Below, in pieces: positions 11,436 through 23,639 of a DNA stretch of 64,000 bases. The notes below the pieces were generated by a model, which worked only from the letters and a program-made list of their open reading frames with translations, made no database searches and was not told the origin of the DNA. The number at the start of each line of letters is the position of its first letter. The first letter of the stretch is position 1. Position numbers and translations under genes: made by a program. Origin of the DNA: Siphonodentalium dalli (Eukaryota; Mollusca; Scaphopoda; Gadilida; Siphonodentaliidae); contig CP136069.1 of assembly GCA_032622095.1 (NCBI GenBank), forward strand, positions 68,779,319-68,843,318, given 5' to 3'.

Positions 11436-12110
11436 ACGTTAATACTATAGGTTATATCAGCATAGATTATGCAACGTGCATATATCCACGAGTTTCATAT
11501 TGCATTTTCTCTGGACAAGAATTCAATACCATTTGAAGTTAGTTTTTTTTTTCGAGTAGATAATATTGGTCTTGAAATGTTGACCACCTATCGGTTTAAC
11601 CGTTTCATCCATGATATTTTAATGGCATCCGTGATGTCTGTCCAAATTTACCACTGTTAATCAATCCACCGTTTTAGGAAGGTTGTTAATATGTTATTAT
11701 CCGGTTTCCCCATCCAAATAAAATCGAACATACATCTATTATTTTGTCCACTTTCTTTCTGTATGATAGGTATTCGGAACAGAGAAGCCATCTTTGAAAC
11801 GTTCCACCATATCCCTTCCAATTGCAACTAATCTCCGCTCCTTCCACACATATATAATTGTGATATATTTTATTTTCCTTGGGAAATATCGTCGGATATT
11901 TGGTGGAATGTTGCCCTTATAGTACCTTAAATGAAGAGTTTTATGATAAAAACTTATAATTTCGCCCGCCAAGAACTATAAGACTATACTATTCGTCGCC
12001 ATATATGGCAAATTTTGGTACGCCGAAAAAAATCACAACTTTTGTACCATGTAGTTGTTACGTCGGTTACATTGTGTACAATTTAGAAAACGTATTCCCT
12101 GAACCAATTT
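11436..12110. other. No supported feature
   Basis: AT-rich sequence. Open frames of 63 codons (+, 11469-11660) and 77 codons (-, 11739-11972) show no domain I recognise and no convincing splice context. Confidence 0.4.
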
Positions 12111-12480
12111 ATAACCCATGGGTACACAGGGTACACATGGTTACTTCTGGTTACTTTACCTATTAGTTAATGTTACATTTGTTACTTTTTTTCTTTTTTT
12201 TCTTAGAAATCATAAAGTACCTTGTTACATTTGTTACAAATTAGAAAACATTCCCAGAACTAATTTACAGCCTATGGGTACACGGGGTACAAATGGTTAC
12301 GTTACCTATTAGTTAGTGTTGCATTTGTTACTTTTTTTCTTCTTAGAAATCCTAAAGTACCTTGTTACATTGGTTACAAATTAGAAAACATATTCCCGGA
12401 ACTACGTTCAGGCCCATGGTACGTAGGGTACAAATGGTTACTTCTGGTTACTTTACCTATTAGGTAATGTTACATAAATT
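12110..12480 (+). repeat. Tandem repeat, about 140-156 bp unit, three copies
   Basis: Units begin near 12120, 12276 and 12417 with GGGTACACAGGGTAC-type sequence. They continue with GGTTACTTTACCTATTAG, a T-rich tract, CTTAGAAATC, AAAGTACCTTGTTACAT and ATTAGAAAAC. The third copy is shorter. Confidence 0.8.
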
Positions 12481-12956
12481 TGTTACTTTTATTTTTTTTA
12501 TAATGTTATAAGCACGAATATCGTCCTTCTGTTATGTTGCCTTTGGTGTTGCACGTCTAGTGTCTCCTTGACAACATGTAACTAGATCGGGGTGTTATGT
12601 TGCATGGACCGACTTCTTATCGAAATAGAACATAGCTCGCTGACTACCGGGTAATGCTTTCTCGCTTTGGGCAAAGGGAACTATTGTATATTATGCTTGA
12701 CAGGCAGCGTTAGACGTTTTATCAATCTGAACCTTCCCATATAGTCATAATTGGTGTTAAGACCTGAGAAATACTATACTTATTTAGATACATTTGATAA
12801 ATGTAGACGAAAAATGAAAGAAAAATTCACCGAATAAAGTACAAAAGAAGGCATAGGGGAGAAATATCTACTTATTGAGTGTATGATGCTCTATTGATGG
12901 CCCTGTCCCTTATTTGGACAGTGCTCTCACATGGATCAGGAATATATATTTTACAG

Positions 12957-13286
12957 TTATGGCTGTAGCAATAACATCAGAACATCCGAGAATCACAACC
13001 GCCAGCACCGACCCGGCACCTTCTACCGATAGCACAACCCCGACGACCGCAAGCACAACAACCACCACCCCGGTAATTACCACCACCCCGGTATCCAACA
13101 GCACCACACCGGTAACCACCAGCTTCACAGCGGTAACCATCAACACCACCATGGTAACCACAACCGACACCATGGCAACCATCAGCACCACACCATCAAC
13201 CACAACCGTCAACCCAACAACCACCAGCAATCAAAACAACGGATGTAGCCATAACGCCAATGCTAGTCCTGGTTTGGTAAATACAG
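12957..13286 (+). CDS. Candidate internal exon: Thr-rich mucin-like linker
   Basis: This frame encodes about 110 residues dominated by Thr, Ser and Pro, with many TTTP- and STT-like runs, as in O-glycosylated extracellular linkers. A TATATTTTACAG acceptor precedes it and an ACAG|GTATAA donor follows it. With these sites both boundaries are phase 1. If spliced to the fibrinogen-related exon at 33932, the donor G plus AT recreates the Asp codon of that domain's Asp-Cys start, giving linker then FReD. The linker contains one Cys near its C-terminal end. A secreted stalk is the likely role. The alternative is a GGTAACCACC-type minisatellite that happens to stay open. RNA evidence is absent, so the exon call and the link to the FReD exon are inference. 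The foldback element starts 61 bp after the donor. Confidence 0.45.
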
Positions 13287-13539
13287 GTATAAAAAGCAAG
13301 ATATAATTATGTCATGTCCATGGCTTGCATAACTTCAGAAGGCACCCTAGTCGGGGAGCCAATAAGGTCCACCTGCACCCCCCCCCCCCCCCCGATGATT
13401 ACAAATAACCTTATTTTTATTGTTCCCTATGGTATCCAGATAAAGAATCCGGATTTCACCGAAAAATAAAGGTGGCCCTACTAGGTGCTAGAGCCATTTG
13501 AATCCAAGATGGCCGCCATTTCCTCTAATTCCGACCAGC

Positions 13540-14255
13540 TGTAATTAATCGTTGTAATAGATCGGTTGTTAGCAAAAGACACAGACAAAATGTATGCCAT
13601 TTTGTTGGTATGATGTCCTTCTTCAAAATGACGGCAAATAATTTCGAAAAAAATTCAAAATGGCCGCCGAAAAATGACGTCATATGCACGAAAATAGGAA
13701 ATTTAATTAGCATTTCACCATATCTTCCATTTGTCTTCACATTAATCATTAGTAAATGGCAATGTTTTTGAGACAGTCATCAAGCGTGATATTATAGCGT
13801 CATTTTAAGACATTTGCCATTGACGAGGGTTCAGTAATAGATACAGAAAAAGGATTTGAAAAATAGGGGTGAAATTTTCGATTTTTTTTGCAAGACGATT
13901 TTGCTGTATTTAATCGTTGTAATAGATCGGTTGTTAGCAAAAGACACAGACAAAATGTATGCCATTTTGTTGGTATGATGTCCTTCAAAATGACGGCAAA
14001 TAATTTCGAAAAAAATTCAAAATGGCCGCCGAAAAATGACGTCATATGCACGAAAATAGGAAATTTAATTAATATCTCACCATATCTTCCATTTTTCTTC
14101 ACATTAGTCCTAGTAAATGGCAATGTTTTTGAGACAGGCATCAAGCGTGATATTATAGCGTCATTTTAAGACATTTGCCATTGACGAGGGTTCAGTAATA
14201 GATACAGAAAGAGGATTTGAAAAAGAGGGGTGAAATTTTCGATTTTTTTGCAAGA
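13540..14255. repeat. Internal ~355 bp tandem duplication in the left foldback arm
   Basis: The block with TAATCGTTGTAATAGATCGG, AATGGCCGCCGAAAAATGAC and CATTTGCCATTGACGAGG occurs twice in the left arm (from about 13540 and 13905). It occurs once in the right arm (about 17830-18200). The copies differ by small indels, so the duplication post-dates formation of the palindrome or was lost from one side. Confidence 0.75.
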
Positions 14256-15079
14256 CGGTCTTGATAGTCATTTTAACGACAAACCACACAGGTTGTTAAT
14301 ATAGAATGTCAACAACTATGTGCTTTATTTTATTGAACGGATGTTTTACTTCAATGGGAATGAAATTGGTGTAGAACATTTCCAAAATGGCCGCCGAAAA
14401 TATGAAAAATGGTAAATATTGTCCCAGGGTGTCCTGCAATGGCTTACAAGTTGTGGTTGATGTATACAATTGGCTAATCTGTATTATATACATTGAATAC
14501 TTACATGTCTGATGCACCATGGATCATTGTTTCTATTGTCACCACTGACATCATCAGAAATATTGGATATTTCTCTCACAAACTTGACATAAATATCGGC
14601 AAAAATTAACTTTTCAGGGTTGGACAATTTTTTAAAGTAAAATGCAACTATCATTGGTATCAAAGGTATTTATTGTTTTGGTCTATCTTAAATGTGTCAC
14701 ACTACGGTGTTTATAGACCAAATTGCTCAAGATGGCTTCCAAAATGGCAACCAAATTTGTAAAAAGTTAATTTTTTACATATATCCCGAACATTATTATC
14801 TGCGTTATTCTACAAGGTAGCAAACTGTGACTCACTTGGTTATTATACGTGTTAGTTAATTAACCGACAACTACGTTCTATTCTGTTTGTCCCAGTTCCG
14901 TATAGGGCATGACAAATTCATTTTAAAGTTGCAGTATGGAACCTCTTTTTTGATTCTGGCCATATTATTGAAAGGAAATGGGCAAAACTTTGAGACGGAA
15001 CTGAGATGAACCATAATATGTGGCTATTCTGGCCCATCATGATAAAAAGTGATCAACTGGATAAAAGATGGATGCCAAT

Positions 15080-16250
15080 ATGGCAGCCAGGGAGTTACTG
15101 TATGATCATATGTGATGTGAATAGGTATACAGGGAGTTACTGTATGGTCATGAATGATGTGAATATGTATACAATGGGTGACTATATGGTTATGAGTAGG
15201 TATACAATGAGTGACTATATGGTTATGAGTGGGGTGTCCATGGTGAGATGCATAGGAATATAAGGAGTGGCTGTATGGGCATGTGTGAGGTGAATCGGTA
15301 TACATGTAGTGACTGTACGGTATATTGTGTGTGGCCGATGTGATCGTATGGGCATTGCTGTGGTGTATAGATATAACGAGAGTAGCTACATGGTCATCCG
15401 TGTGTTGTTTATGTATATATGGAGTGACTGTAAGGTCGTGGTGGTCGTGATGTATATGTGTACCGTGTGTGGCTGTATTGTGACATGTGGTGTATATGTA
15501 TATTTGTGCTGTCTGTATGATCATGGATGGAGTGCATAGATAAATAGGGTGTGATTTTATGGTTATGGGTAATGTGTATAGGTGCACATGGTATGCCTGT
15601 GGTCAAGATTGAAGTTATATGCATACCTGGAATAAGCTTTATGGTCATTGACGAGCGTGTGGCTATATAGGGAGTGCCATTTTGGTAACGGGTGGGTCGT
15701 ATATTTATATATGTTGTGGATGTATTATCATCGGTGGTGTATATGGTGTAGATGAATGATCATGGATGGCGTGTATGAGTATACAGTGAGTTGATTAATT
15801 GTCATGTGTGAGGTGTATATGCAAGTATGAGACTTATGAGTGGTCGTGTGTGCGGGTATTGGTATATTTGGAAGGGCTCACCATTGGTGGGTGAGGTGTA
15901 TATGTATATCTGGATTGACTCTATGGTCATGGGTATGGCGAATAGATATACATGTAGTGGCTGTATGGTCCATGGTGAGGTGAATAGGTATAAAATGAGT
16001 GACTGTATGATCGTGAATGTGAAATAATATGTATACATAGAGTGACTATATGGTCAGGTGTAGGAGTATACCTGGTGTTCATGCATGGTGATTCATGGCT
16101 GTATCGTCATTTTTGGCATGTACCGGTATAGCCAAACAAGGCTGTATGGTCAGGTGTACGTGTATAGAGTGGGTGACTATATTGTCATTTGTGTGGTGTG
16201 TATGTACATATGAGGTCATGGGATGCGTTGTACATGTGTAATTTGGGTGG
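15080..16250 (+). repeat. Degenerate ~43 bp minisatellite, left half of the foldback core
   Basis: Units read approximately GGAGTGACTGTATGGTCATG, then GTGAGGTGTATAGGTATACA. They are highly variable in sequence and spacing, which is why long but meaningless frames open on both strands (for example 15024-15587, minus). Confidence 0.8.
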
Positions 16251-16374
16251 CTATCGCTTTCCACAATAACTCAAGGATATGTTAATCAATAGAGAGGTCG
16301 TGTCAAAGAGTTCTCCACCTTGATAGTGTTTGTGTACATGGGGAACTTTAAACGTGAAGAGCGATAGCCACCCA
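16246..16374. repeat. Centre of the foldback palindrome
   Basis: GGGTGGCTATCGCTT (16246 onward) and its complement AGCGATAGCCACCC (to about 16374) mark where repeat orientation flips. The roughly 100 bp between them, rich in non-repeat sequence, would form the loop of a very large hairpin. Confidence 0.7.
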
Positions 16375-17145
16375 TTACCACACAGTCATTCCATATATGC
16401 ATAAACACCACATACATAACAATATAGTGACCAACTTTATAAACGTACGCCTGACCCATGACCATGGATGGCCATACAGCCATGCGTCACAATGCAAGTA
16501 CACCGGGTATAATCCAAAAGATGACCCATAACCATAGAGTCACTCCTTGTATACCCATTCACCTCACCATTGGCCATACGGTCATCCCATGTATACCTAT
16601 TCTCCACACACACATGGTCAAATAGACATTCAATATATACATCAACACCACAACAATGACCATATAGTCACCTCGGGTATACATATCCACCTCACCAATG
16701 GTCATATAGCCACTCGCTTATACACATACCCTCATCCGTGGCACCTGGTATACTCCTTCATCTGACCTATGGCCATATAGTCACCCCGTGTGTACCTATT
16801 ATTCAATCCATGTATGCATATGCACATCATCCATGGCCATATAGCCGCTCGCTATATACACATACCCCTCGCCCATGACCATATAGCAACACATGTGTAT
16901 GCCCGTATAACATACACATGACCATACCGCAACGAGTCACCAAGCAGGAACACCGGGTATACTCATACACCTGACACATGACAATTTAGTCACTCCCTGC
17001 ATAGCTATTCATTACATTTATGAGCATACAGTCACTCATTGTATACATACATGTACTCGTCTCACCATTGGCCATACAATAACTCCCTGTATACCTATTC
17101 ACCTTACCTATGATCATATAGTAACTCCCTGGCATTCACCCTATA
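16374..17145 (-). repeat. Degenerate ~43 bp minisatellite, right half of the foldback core
   Basis: The same unit as 15080-16250 appears as its complement (CATGACCATACAGTCACTC, then TATACCTATTCACCTCACC). This half is shorter than the left half, so the core has expanded or contracted unevenly. Confidence 0.8.
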
Positions 17146-18389
17146 TCCAGTTGATATGTTTTATCATAATGGACCAGAATAGCCACATATTATGGTTCAT
17201 CTCAGTTCCGTTTCAAAGTTCTGCCCATTTCCTTTCAATAATATGGCAAGCATCACAAAAGAGGTTCTCAGCCAAATTTCATACTGCAACTTTAAAATGA
17301 ATTTGTCATGCCCCATACGGAACTGGGACAAACATAATAGAACGTGGTTGTCAGCTAATTAACTAACACGTATAATAACCAAGTGAGTCACAATTTAATA
17401 CCTTGTCGGATAACGCAGAGAATAATGTTCGGGATATATGTAAAAAAATAACTTTTTGCATTTTACTTAAATAAATTGTCCAATTGTCCAATTTTTGCCG
17501 ATATTTATGTCAAGTTTGTGAGAGAAATATCCAATATTTCTGGTGATGTCAGTGGTGACAATAGAAACAATGATCCATGGTGCATCAGACATGTAAGTAT
17601 TCAATGTATATAATACAGATTAGCCAATTGTATATATCAACCACAACTTGTAAGCCATTGCAGGACACCCTGGGACAATATTTACCATTTTTCATATTTT
17701 CGGCGGCCATTTTGGAAATGTTCTACACCAATTTCATTCCCATTGAAGTAAAACATCCGTCCAATAAAATAAAGCACATAGTTGTTGACATTCTATATTA
17801 ACATCCTGTGTGGTTTGTCGTTAAAATGACTATCAAGACCGTCTTGCAAAAAAATCGAAAATTTCACCCCTCTTTTTAAAATCCTCTTTCTGTATCTATT
17901 ACTGAACCCTCGTCAATGGCAAATGTCTTAAAATGACGCTATAATATCACGTTTGATGCCTGTCTCAAAAACATTGCCATTTACTAAGGATTAATGTGAA
18001 GAAAAATGGAAGATATGGTGAGATATTAATTAAATTTCCAATTTTCGTGCATATGACGTCATTTTTCGGCGGCCATTTTGAATTGTTTTCGAAATTATTT
18101 GCCGTCATTTTGAAGAAGGACATCATACCAACAAAATGGCATACATTTTGTCTGTGTCTTTTGCTAACAACCGATCTATTACAACGATTAAATACAGCTG
18201 GTCGGAATTAGAGGAAATGGCGGCCATCTTGGATTCAAATGGCTCTAGCACCTAGTAGGGCCACCTTTATTTTTCGGTGAAATCCGGATTCTTTATCTGG
18301 ATACCATAGGGAACAATAAAAATAAGGTTATTTGTAATCATCGGGGGGGGGGGTGCAGGTGGACCTTGTTGGCTCCCCGACTACCCGGC

Positions 18390-19010
18390 CTATATCACCA
18401 ATTATATCTGAATTTTTTTAATTTGTTAAACATTCGATTTCGATATGTTTCACATAATGTTGATCATATATAAATGGGAGTACAAGTTAGGAACATCAAT
18501 TCACTCGGAGTAATTGACAAGTATACTATACTTATAAAATATACTATCTATAAATCCTGGAGAGACAGTACTGTACTTCTTGAGAAATCGCGATTTTTAT
18601 TTGAAGTTCCGCGGATTGTCTGATAGATACCGAATATCTTACTAAGTTATACCTATAACGTATGAATGTTTGAATATTGCTATGCACAGGACGCTTGAAA
18701 CGTCCACATTGACTTTTATATGGCTAACATGATTTTTTGACTGCTTATTAAAATTATTGCCAACATAAATAATTGTCGGGTGTACGACATATGGCAGCGG
18801 CGCTGGCGTGGAAATTGCAATTCGCCAGATTTGTTACTGTAATTGCAAGTCTAAATAAATAGCTGCCAATATTATTGCAGGGAAATAATTGGTTCAAAAT
18901 ATCAATCATATCATTGCTCATCAGTATGGTGAATATTGTTCCATTTTGTTTATTCCCAGATCATTAGCACACGGCCTGTATGTCCATGTAACTGTTGACT
19001 TATGTTTGAC
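18390..19010. other. No supported feature
   Basis: AT-rich sequence between the foldback element and the TTAA element. I see no coding frame, RNA gene or repeat here. Confidence 0.5.
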
Positions 19011-19015
19011 TTTAA

Positions 19016-19455
19016 AGGTACTCAATCCGATTCGATGGTCCCCATATCATCAGATTCCAACAACAACAATTTTTTTTGAAATGCCACTTCAATAATCAGA
19101 ACCGATTAATTGCCCAAAAATAATGCTAACCGCAGTCCACTATAGTATAATATTGGCCAAAACCTGTTATTTATCAACATTTTGTACAACGAAATTTTGC
19201 CGTTTTGTCAAATATCTGACACAAAAAAAGCCACTTGATTTTAGTGTTATCCATCTTAATCCGCTATTTGGTCTTCTCATTCAACGTTTACTGGGCCACT
19301 AAATATTCCAGGTGGTGAAAAATAATATATTTTAAAATTGATATCTGATCACTCTGAGCTTTGTTGAATGGATTCCTTGACTCAAATAAAATATTTTTTT
19401 TACCCCCGAAGCCAAATAATAGTATTTGAGGGGTGCTTAATCGGATTGAGTACAT
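19016..19455. mobile_element. TTAA-flanked short inverted-repeat element (440 bp)
   Basis: The ends AGGTACTCAATCCGATT and AATCGGATTGAGTACAT are inverted copies with one mismatch. Each abuts TTAA (19012-19015 and 19456-19459). Internal words GGTCCCCATATCATCAGATT and CAACAACAACAA recur inverted at 30818-30926, showing a small family. It has no coding capacity. Confidence 0.7.
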
Positions 19456-19459
19456 TTAA

Positions 19460-20590
19460 CGTCACATTAGAACGGATTATCGATGTAGAAGTTAGAACAA
19501 AGAAGTTGGGTTTTAATTTACTGTACTATCGCTGGAAGAATAATTTTAATTGTGGCAGATGATCAAGCATTATAAGCTACCAGCATTCATCCGCACAAAT
19601 CAATGTGGAATAGATCTACACAAAACAAATTCACAATTGTCCGACTTCGAATTTTTATCCCAATCTCACCAGCTGATCTGACGACTACAAATTAGCGAAA
19701 GCTTCAGCTCAACAATGGCGCGAAATGTCTTTGTTTGCTGTCGCGAATTGAACTGACAAACCAGTGTTCAACCCGTCGGCGAGGCCGAGAAATAAAAGGA
19801 TCCAGAAAGGTCAACCAATGGAGCTATATCCCCCGGAAACCTTTTTATTCCGACATATTGATTTAGCGCCCCAGACCAGTTCAGAAATAACAAGAACACT
19901 TAGTGTTGGGCCACCCCCAATTATTTCTTTTTGAACCATAAATATACAGTTTATTCACTGTGATTAAGTGTCAATTAAGCAATAGAAATGTTTTCTCTTC
20001 AGCGATAACGCCCTTATTAATCCATGAGCCTGTGCACACCGATCCAAGTAGACTGTATTTTCAATTCGTGACATAGAAACAACATAACATATATATTAAT
20101 GTTAATGTCATCTGACCTGTTTCTGTTGATACATACTATCATGCGTTAATTAATAAACTGCATATGAACATCAAAATCAAGGACAGGGCTGCGTCCAAAG
20201 AAAATTTTGCTCTAGATGTGTCGATGAAAAACCGAAAGCGATAAATTATAATAAAGAGTGTTAGTAGTTAACAAAACTTGCTCTTGCGGCCCCCTGATGT
20301 GCTCGTCGGTCGTGTATATATACATGTACTCCATGTATGCTCATTGTTTTTAAATTTCACAGTTAATATTAAAATGTGATGGCAATGTAATAATTCGTGG
20401 GTGGATTATGTTAATATAAACCCGGCGCTTGTTTGGTATTATTATCCTGCCGTTATATATTCGTTATTCTTACCAAAGTTTCACATAGCAATCGACACAT
20501 TTAATGTTCATGTAATTATACCACAAATTATAATTTACATAATTTTGATTCTGTGGGAATTTCTTCTGGTAAGCAACGATTGCCATCCCA
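19460..20590. other. No supported feature
   Basis: AT-rich intergenic or intronic sequence. Short frames present show no recognised domain. Confidence 0.4.
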
Positions 20591-20599
20591 GGTATAATA

Positions 20600-21250
20600 A
20601 TAGTTTTTTTTTTGACGCACCTGAGGAGTGAAACCAATAATGATTGGATCAGCGTATTCTTGAATTCGATCTCATTTTGAAATAATATTCGCTGGTGCGG
20701 AGTCCCAGACGACATCAGCATATAACGTAAGAGGCAGTATGTAAGATGGGTAAATTGTACCTAGAATTTTCCTGTTCAGAGTGTATTTCAATTTCCTGAC
20801 GTATGCAGAGCGACCATATATTTTCTTCAACAGTTCAGTGATATGATTGTCCCAGTTTATGTCTGTGTAAACAAACCTAGATGTTTAAGTGAATTAACTT
20901 GGTTTGTCGATTCCCCATTCAACAATATATGTATATCTGGCTATGCGCCGTAGTAAGAAAATGTCCTAGACTTTGTTTTACTATAATAATTATTAAATTT
21001 GACTAGCCACTGATCTCACCAGGAATTAATTGCTTTCAAATCAGTATTCACATTATCCACTAAATCCTGGAGACATTCATTTCCTAGAAGTGAGGCAAGT
21101 ATCATTTCGAACATTCTAGTAAAAGAATATACATTTTTAGCGAGATCATTTATATAAACTAGAAATAGAAAAGGGTTTATAGGAGTAATCCCCTGGGGAA
21201 CGCCAATTAGTTTTATATCTTGAAAACGTACTATTTATTAACACCGGTTA
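20600..21250 (-). pseudogene. Decayed LINE reverse transcriptase
   Basis: Read on the minus strand, fragments of a non-LTR reverse transcriptase appear across several frames. There is a GVPQG-like motif followed by an FLVYINDLAK segment (about 21130-21205). Then come a stretch ending near IxSWxDQWLVKFN (about 21000-21090), SLKHLG (about 20890) and a YADP...IGFTP segment (about 20610-20670). Order and spacing fit the palm-to-thumb half of Jockey/CR1-like enzymes. Multiple stops and frame changes show it is dead. The N-terminal RT motifs and endonuclease were not found. Confidence 0.6.
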
Positions 21251-21524
21251 CCTTCTATCAGTGAGATCCTTGATGCAGTCCAGAAGTATTCGGGAAATTT
21301 CGTATCGCGCAAGCTTATATATAACGTGGTAAAACGTCCTCTTATGATAGTCGATATAACTACGCCAGTGCAGTAATCGTATGGTCACAGATGCAATTTC
21401 GAAGGAAGTGCATTGACATTTTTCCAGAATGGCAGATCAAGAATTTCGAAGGTAGTGGGTTCTAACCCATGTTTAGACTGATACGCTTCCTAACGCTCGG
21501 TGAAAGGGCTTCCTTTTTAAAGAT

Positions 21525-21785
21525 GCCCCCGTAGCCGATGTGGTTAGGTCGTGGATAAGATCATCTCAGTCTGGGCTAGACGAGGTTGGTGCGGGTTCGA
21601 ACCCCGGCATGGATGAAAATCGGGAGCGATATTCAAGCTTGATTTGGTTTGAGGGACATCTCAATGTACCATTCCTATCGTCACATGGCCATTTCGATAA
21701 GAAATGAGAATTTGTTCACGCTCACTGAGTTAAGCAAATATGAAGCAATGAATACTCCTACTGAGTACGTGCCTCCATAACTTTG
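21525..21785 (+). repeat. tRNA-derived SINE
   Basis: The head (21525-21613) resembles a tRNA: GCCCCCGTAGCCGATGTGG contains an A-box-like TAGCCGATGTGG, and GGGTTCGAACCCC supplies a good B box. Spacing between the boxes is about 60 bp, longer than a functional tRNA would give. The 3' end continues into unrelated sequence instead of a CCA-ready acceptor, so this is a SINE, not a tRNA gene. The body runs to roughly 21785, where the sequence turns AT-rich. Confidence 0.65.
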
Positions 21786-22173
21786 ACATACATATATATA
21801 CCTTATATTAAATGACTCTTGGGCCCGATCTAATTATGTACTCGTACATACTGTGGTGCTATGGTGTCAAATCGGTCAGAACATCTTTAACTGCATGTCA
21901 TGTGACATTGTCGAATACACACGATTTAGATACATGCACAATTTAATTACAAAAACTGAATGGCCGGAGATAACAGACTGATTCCCAAGTGGGGCGGCGG
22001 CAAATTTAAGTACATTTTCCTTTGCCAATGGGGTATCTGTTACATTTTGTTTAATGGGGAGGGGGGTGCATGATCGATTTTCAACCAAAATTAGAACTGA
22101 ATGTAGGACAACATCATATCTGTCTTATAAAGTATAATTTACCGATAATATTAGCTGGGAAATTAAACTATTG

Positions 22174-22569
22174 TTAATAATTCCAACATATTCTCCAGTG
22201 TTTAATTTCAGACTCTTGTGCTATCTTTTCTGGCATGGAATCGCCGTATACGTATAACGTGGATTTAGGGTCTCCGTGTGAAGTGGCTGCACAAGTGCAC
22301 CTCAACCCCTTGAACCCAGTGTGATTTTCCCAGTCATCTACTTTCCGATGCTGGGAAATTATATTTGCATCCCATTGTGTTGAAATTATCCAATGGTTTA
22401 ATACTAAAGATTTCCACTTGTTAGAAACGTCCAAACCAACACCTCCTACTGGTAAAATATTCTTAACTGATTGCCAGTTAACTCCATAATTCATCTGAAA
22501 TGGGAAAATCGGGAACTTTGGGTGTTGCATATACTTTCCAACCCCAAATACGAACTGTTTCACACGCAA
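22174..22569 (-). CDS. Unrecognised open frame, possible exon
   Basis: A 131-codon frame of normal amino-acid composition (Trp, Gly, Asp and Cys all present) stands out from the low-complexity frames around it. Residues 30-120 read like a folded domain, with WKSLVLNHWIISTQWDAN and a CxC pair. A TTTTCCCATTTCAG acceptor-like tract lies inside its first quarter, so the true exon, if real, may start at about residue 26. I do not recognise the family. It could be host sequence or a fragment of a mobile-element protein. Confidence 0.3.
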   Translation of the reverse strand: MRVKQFVFGVGKYMQHPKFPIFPFQMNYGVNWQSVKNILPVGGVGLDVSNKWKSLVLNHWIISTQWDANIISQHRKVDDWENHTGFKGLRCTCAATSHGDPKSTLYVYGDSMPEKIAQESEIKHWRICWNY

Positions 22570-22644
22570 GGCGATTATGATTTTTAAAGTTATTTCGATT
22601 CACCACAGTCCACTACCATAAAGGATTATTGATTTTATTAATGT

Positions 22645-22690
22645 ACTAGCAGGGTTACCCGGCGTTGCCCAGGTTAATGCGATGAGAAAA
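22645..22690 (+). repeat. Dispersed CTAGC...ACCCGG...TTGCCC motif
   Basis: TACTAGCAGGGTTACCCGGC followed by GTTGCCC resembles a short motif seen at 61955-61990 (CTAGCTGGGGACCCGG then ATTGCCCGTG). Similar strings recur in many invertebrate genomes at repeat ends. No class can be assigned here. Confidence 0.4.
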
Positions 22691-22699
22691 CCTCTATGC

Positions 22700-23630
22700 T
22701 GTGGATATTTGTTGGGGATAGAGAATGCTCTTGCTTAAAAGTGTTATACGGTTTCTCATAAATTGTATATTCAAATAGCATCATAAAACATGATTATTAC
22801 AGTCATGGGATATAAGTTGTGGCTCACCTTGTCAATTATCATTATGTTTGTCGCGATTAATCCGTTCCAACAATAATGAAGTATGTATTTATTTACAACT
22901 GCGTATACATTAGACGTTATAATATGATACATGAACATCATAAACACATTAGTTTGATAAAAGATGATAATTGGGTTTTGAATATTGAGATGTATCAATC
23001 AATTTAGTGGGTTGGACTAAGTTCTCGAGGACACCCGGCTATCTCCGTGAAGATACATATGTTTCAAAGAAATTTCCAGGTGCTCCTCTGTTCATGGTGC
23101 TATATATTGGCTAAATATTCTCAGTTTAAACGAAATGTTGATGCGCATAAATGTTAGCTACATGTGCCAGGCACAGAGCGAGATTTTGAGTTGTTTATGT
23201 CAGTCGAAGAGTCTGTTATAAAACCCTGGTCAGATGTGCAGTATTGGGAGGATCCTGAAAAGTCTTATGTTACTAACCGCATTTTCTTGTATATCAGAAG
23301 AAACTATATTTGACTACACACTGTGACCACTATTTTTGAACAGGCATTCCATATCTCTTGACAAATTGTTACTTTTTTGTGGAAATTGTATTGAATGGAA
23401 TAGACTCAATTTTGTTATAATATATATGCAATCCTCTGACGGTTCGGGGTCTCTCAGTTTGCACATTTTTGTGAATGCCCTGATTGCTATTCCCATATAA
23501 ATATGACAGTTAAGAATATATAATTGTTCAAGTGATTTAAGTGGGTCACCATATGTCGGGATTGTGAAATGTGAACGTCCAAAACTACTTAAAATGATAT
23601 GGAGATGGCCTGGGTGACTGTATATAACTT
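22700..23630. other. No supported feature
   Basis: AT-rich sequence. Frames at 22771-22998 (-) and 23314-23496 (-) carry no recognised domain. Confidence 0.4.
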
Positions 23631-23639
23631 ATATGTGGA

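Larger units (their letters stand above)
13348..18383. mobile_element. Foldback transposon-like element, about 5 kb
   Basis: The outer ends are inverted copies beginning TAGTCGGGGAGCC and continuing AAGGTCCACCTGCA plus a C run (left) or G run (right). The left arm (13348 to about 15080) and right arm (about 17150 to 18383) are near-identical inverted copies. For example, the 74-codon frames at 14296-14520 (-) and 17577-17801 (+) differ at only two residues. The left arm has an extra ~350 bp internal duplication. The right arm lacks about 150 bp present on the left. The middle is an inverted minisatellite around a spacer of about 100 bp. This architecture (long subrepeat-bearing inverted arms, no obvious transposase) matches foldback elements such as Drosophila FB/Galileo. 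CCC on both flanks could be a short target duplication. High arm similarity implies recent insertion or gene conversion between arms. Confidence 0.8.

Noticed and set aside
15024-15587. 187-codon minus-strand open frame
   Set aside because: It lies wholly in the degenerate minisatellite of the foldback core; its His/Thr-rich peptide repeats with the DNA unit.
21525-21613. Functional tRNA gene
   Set aside because: A and B boxes are present but too far apart and the acceptor stem does not close; the sequence continues as a SINE body.
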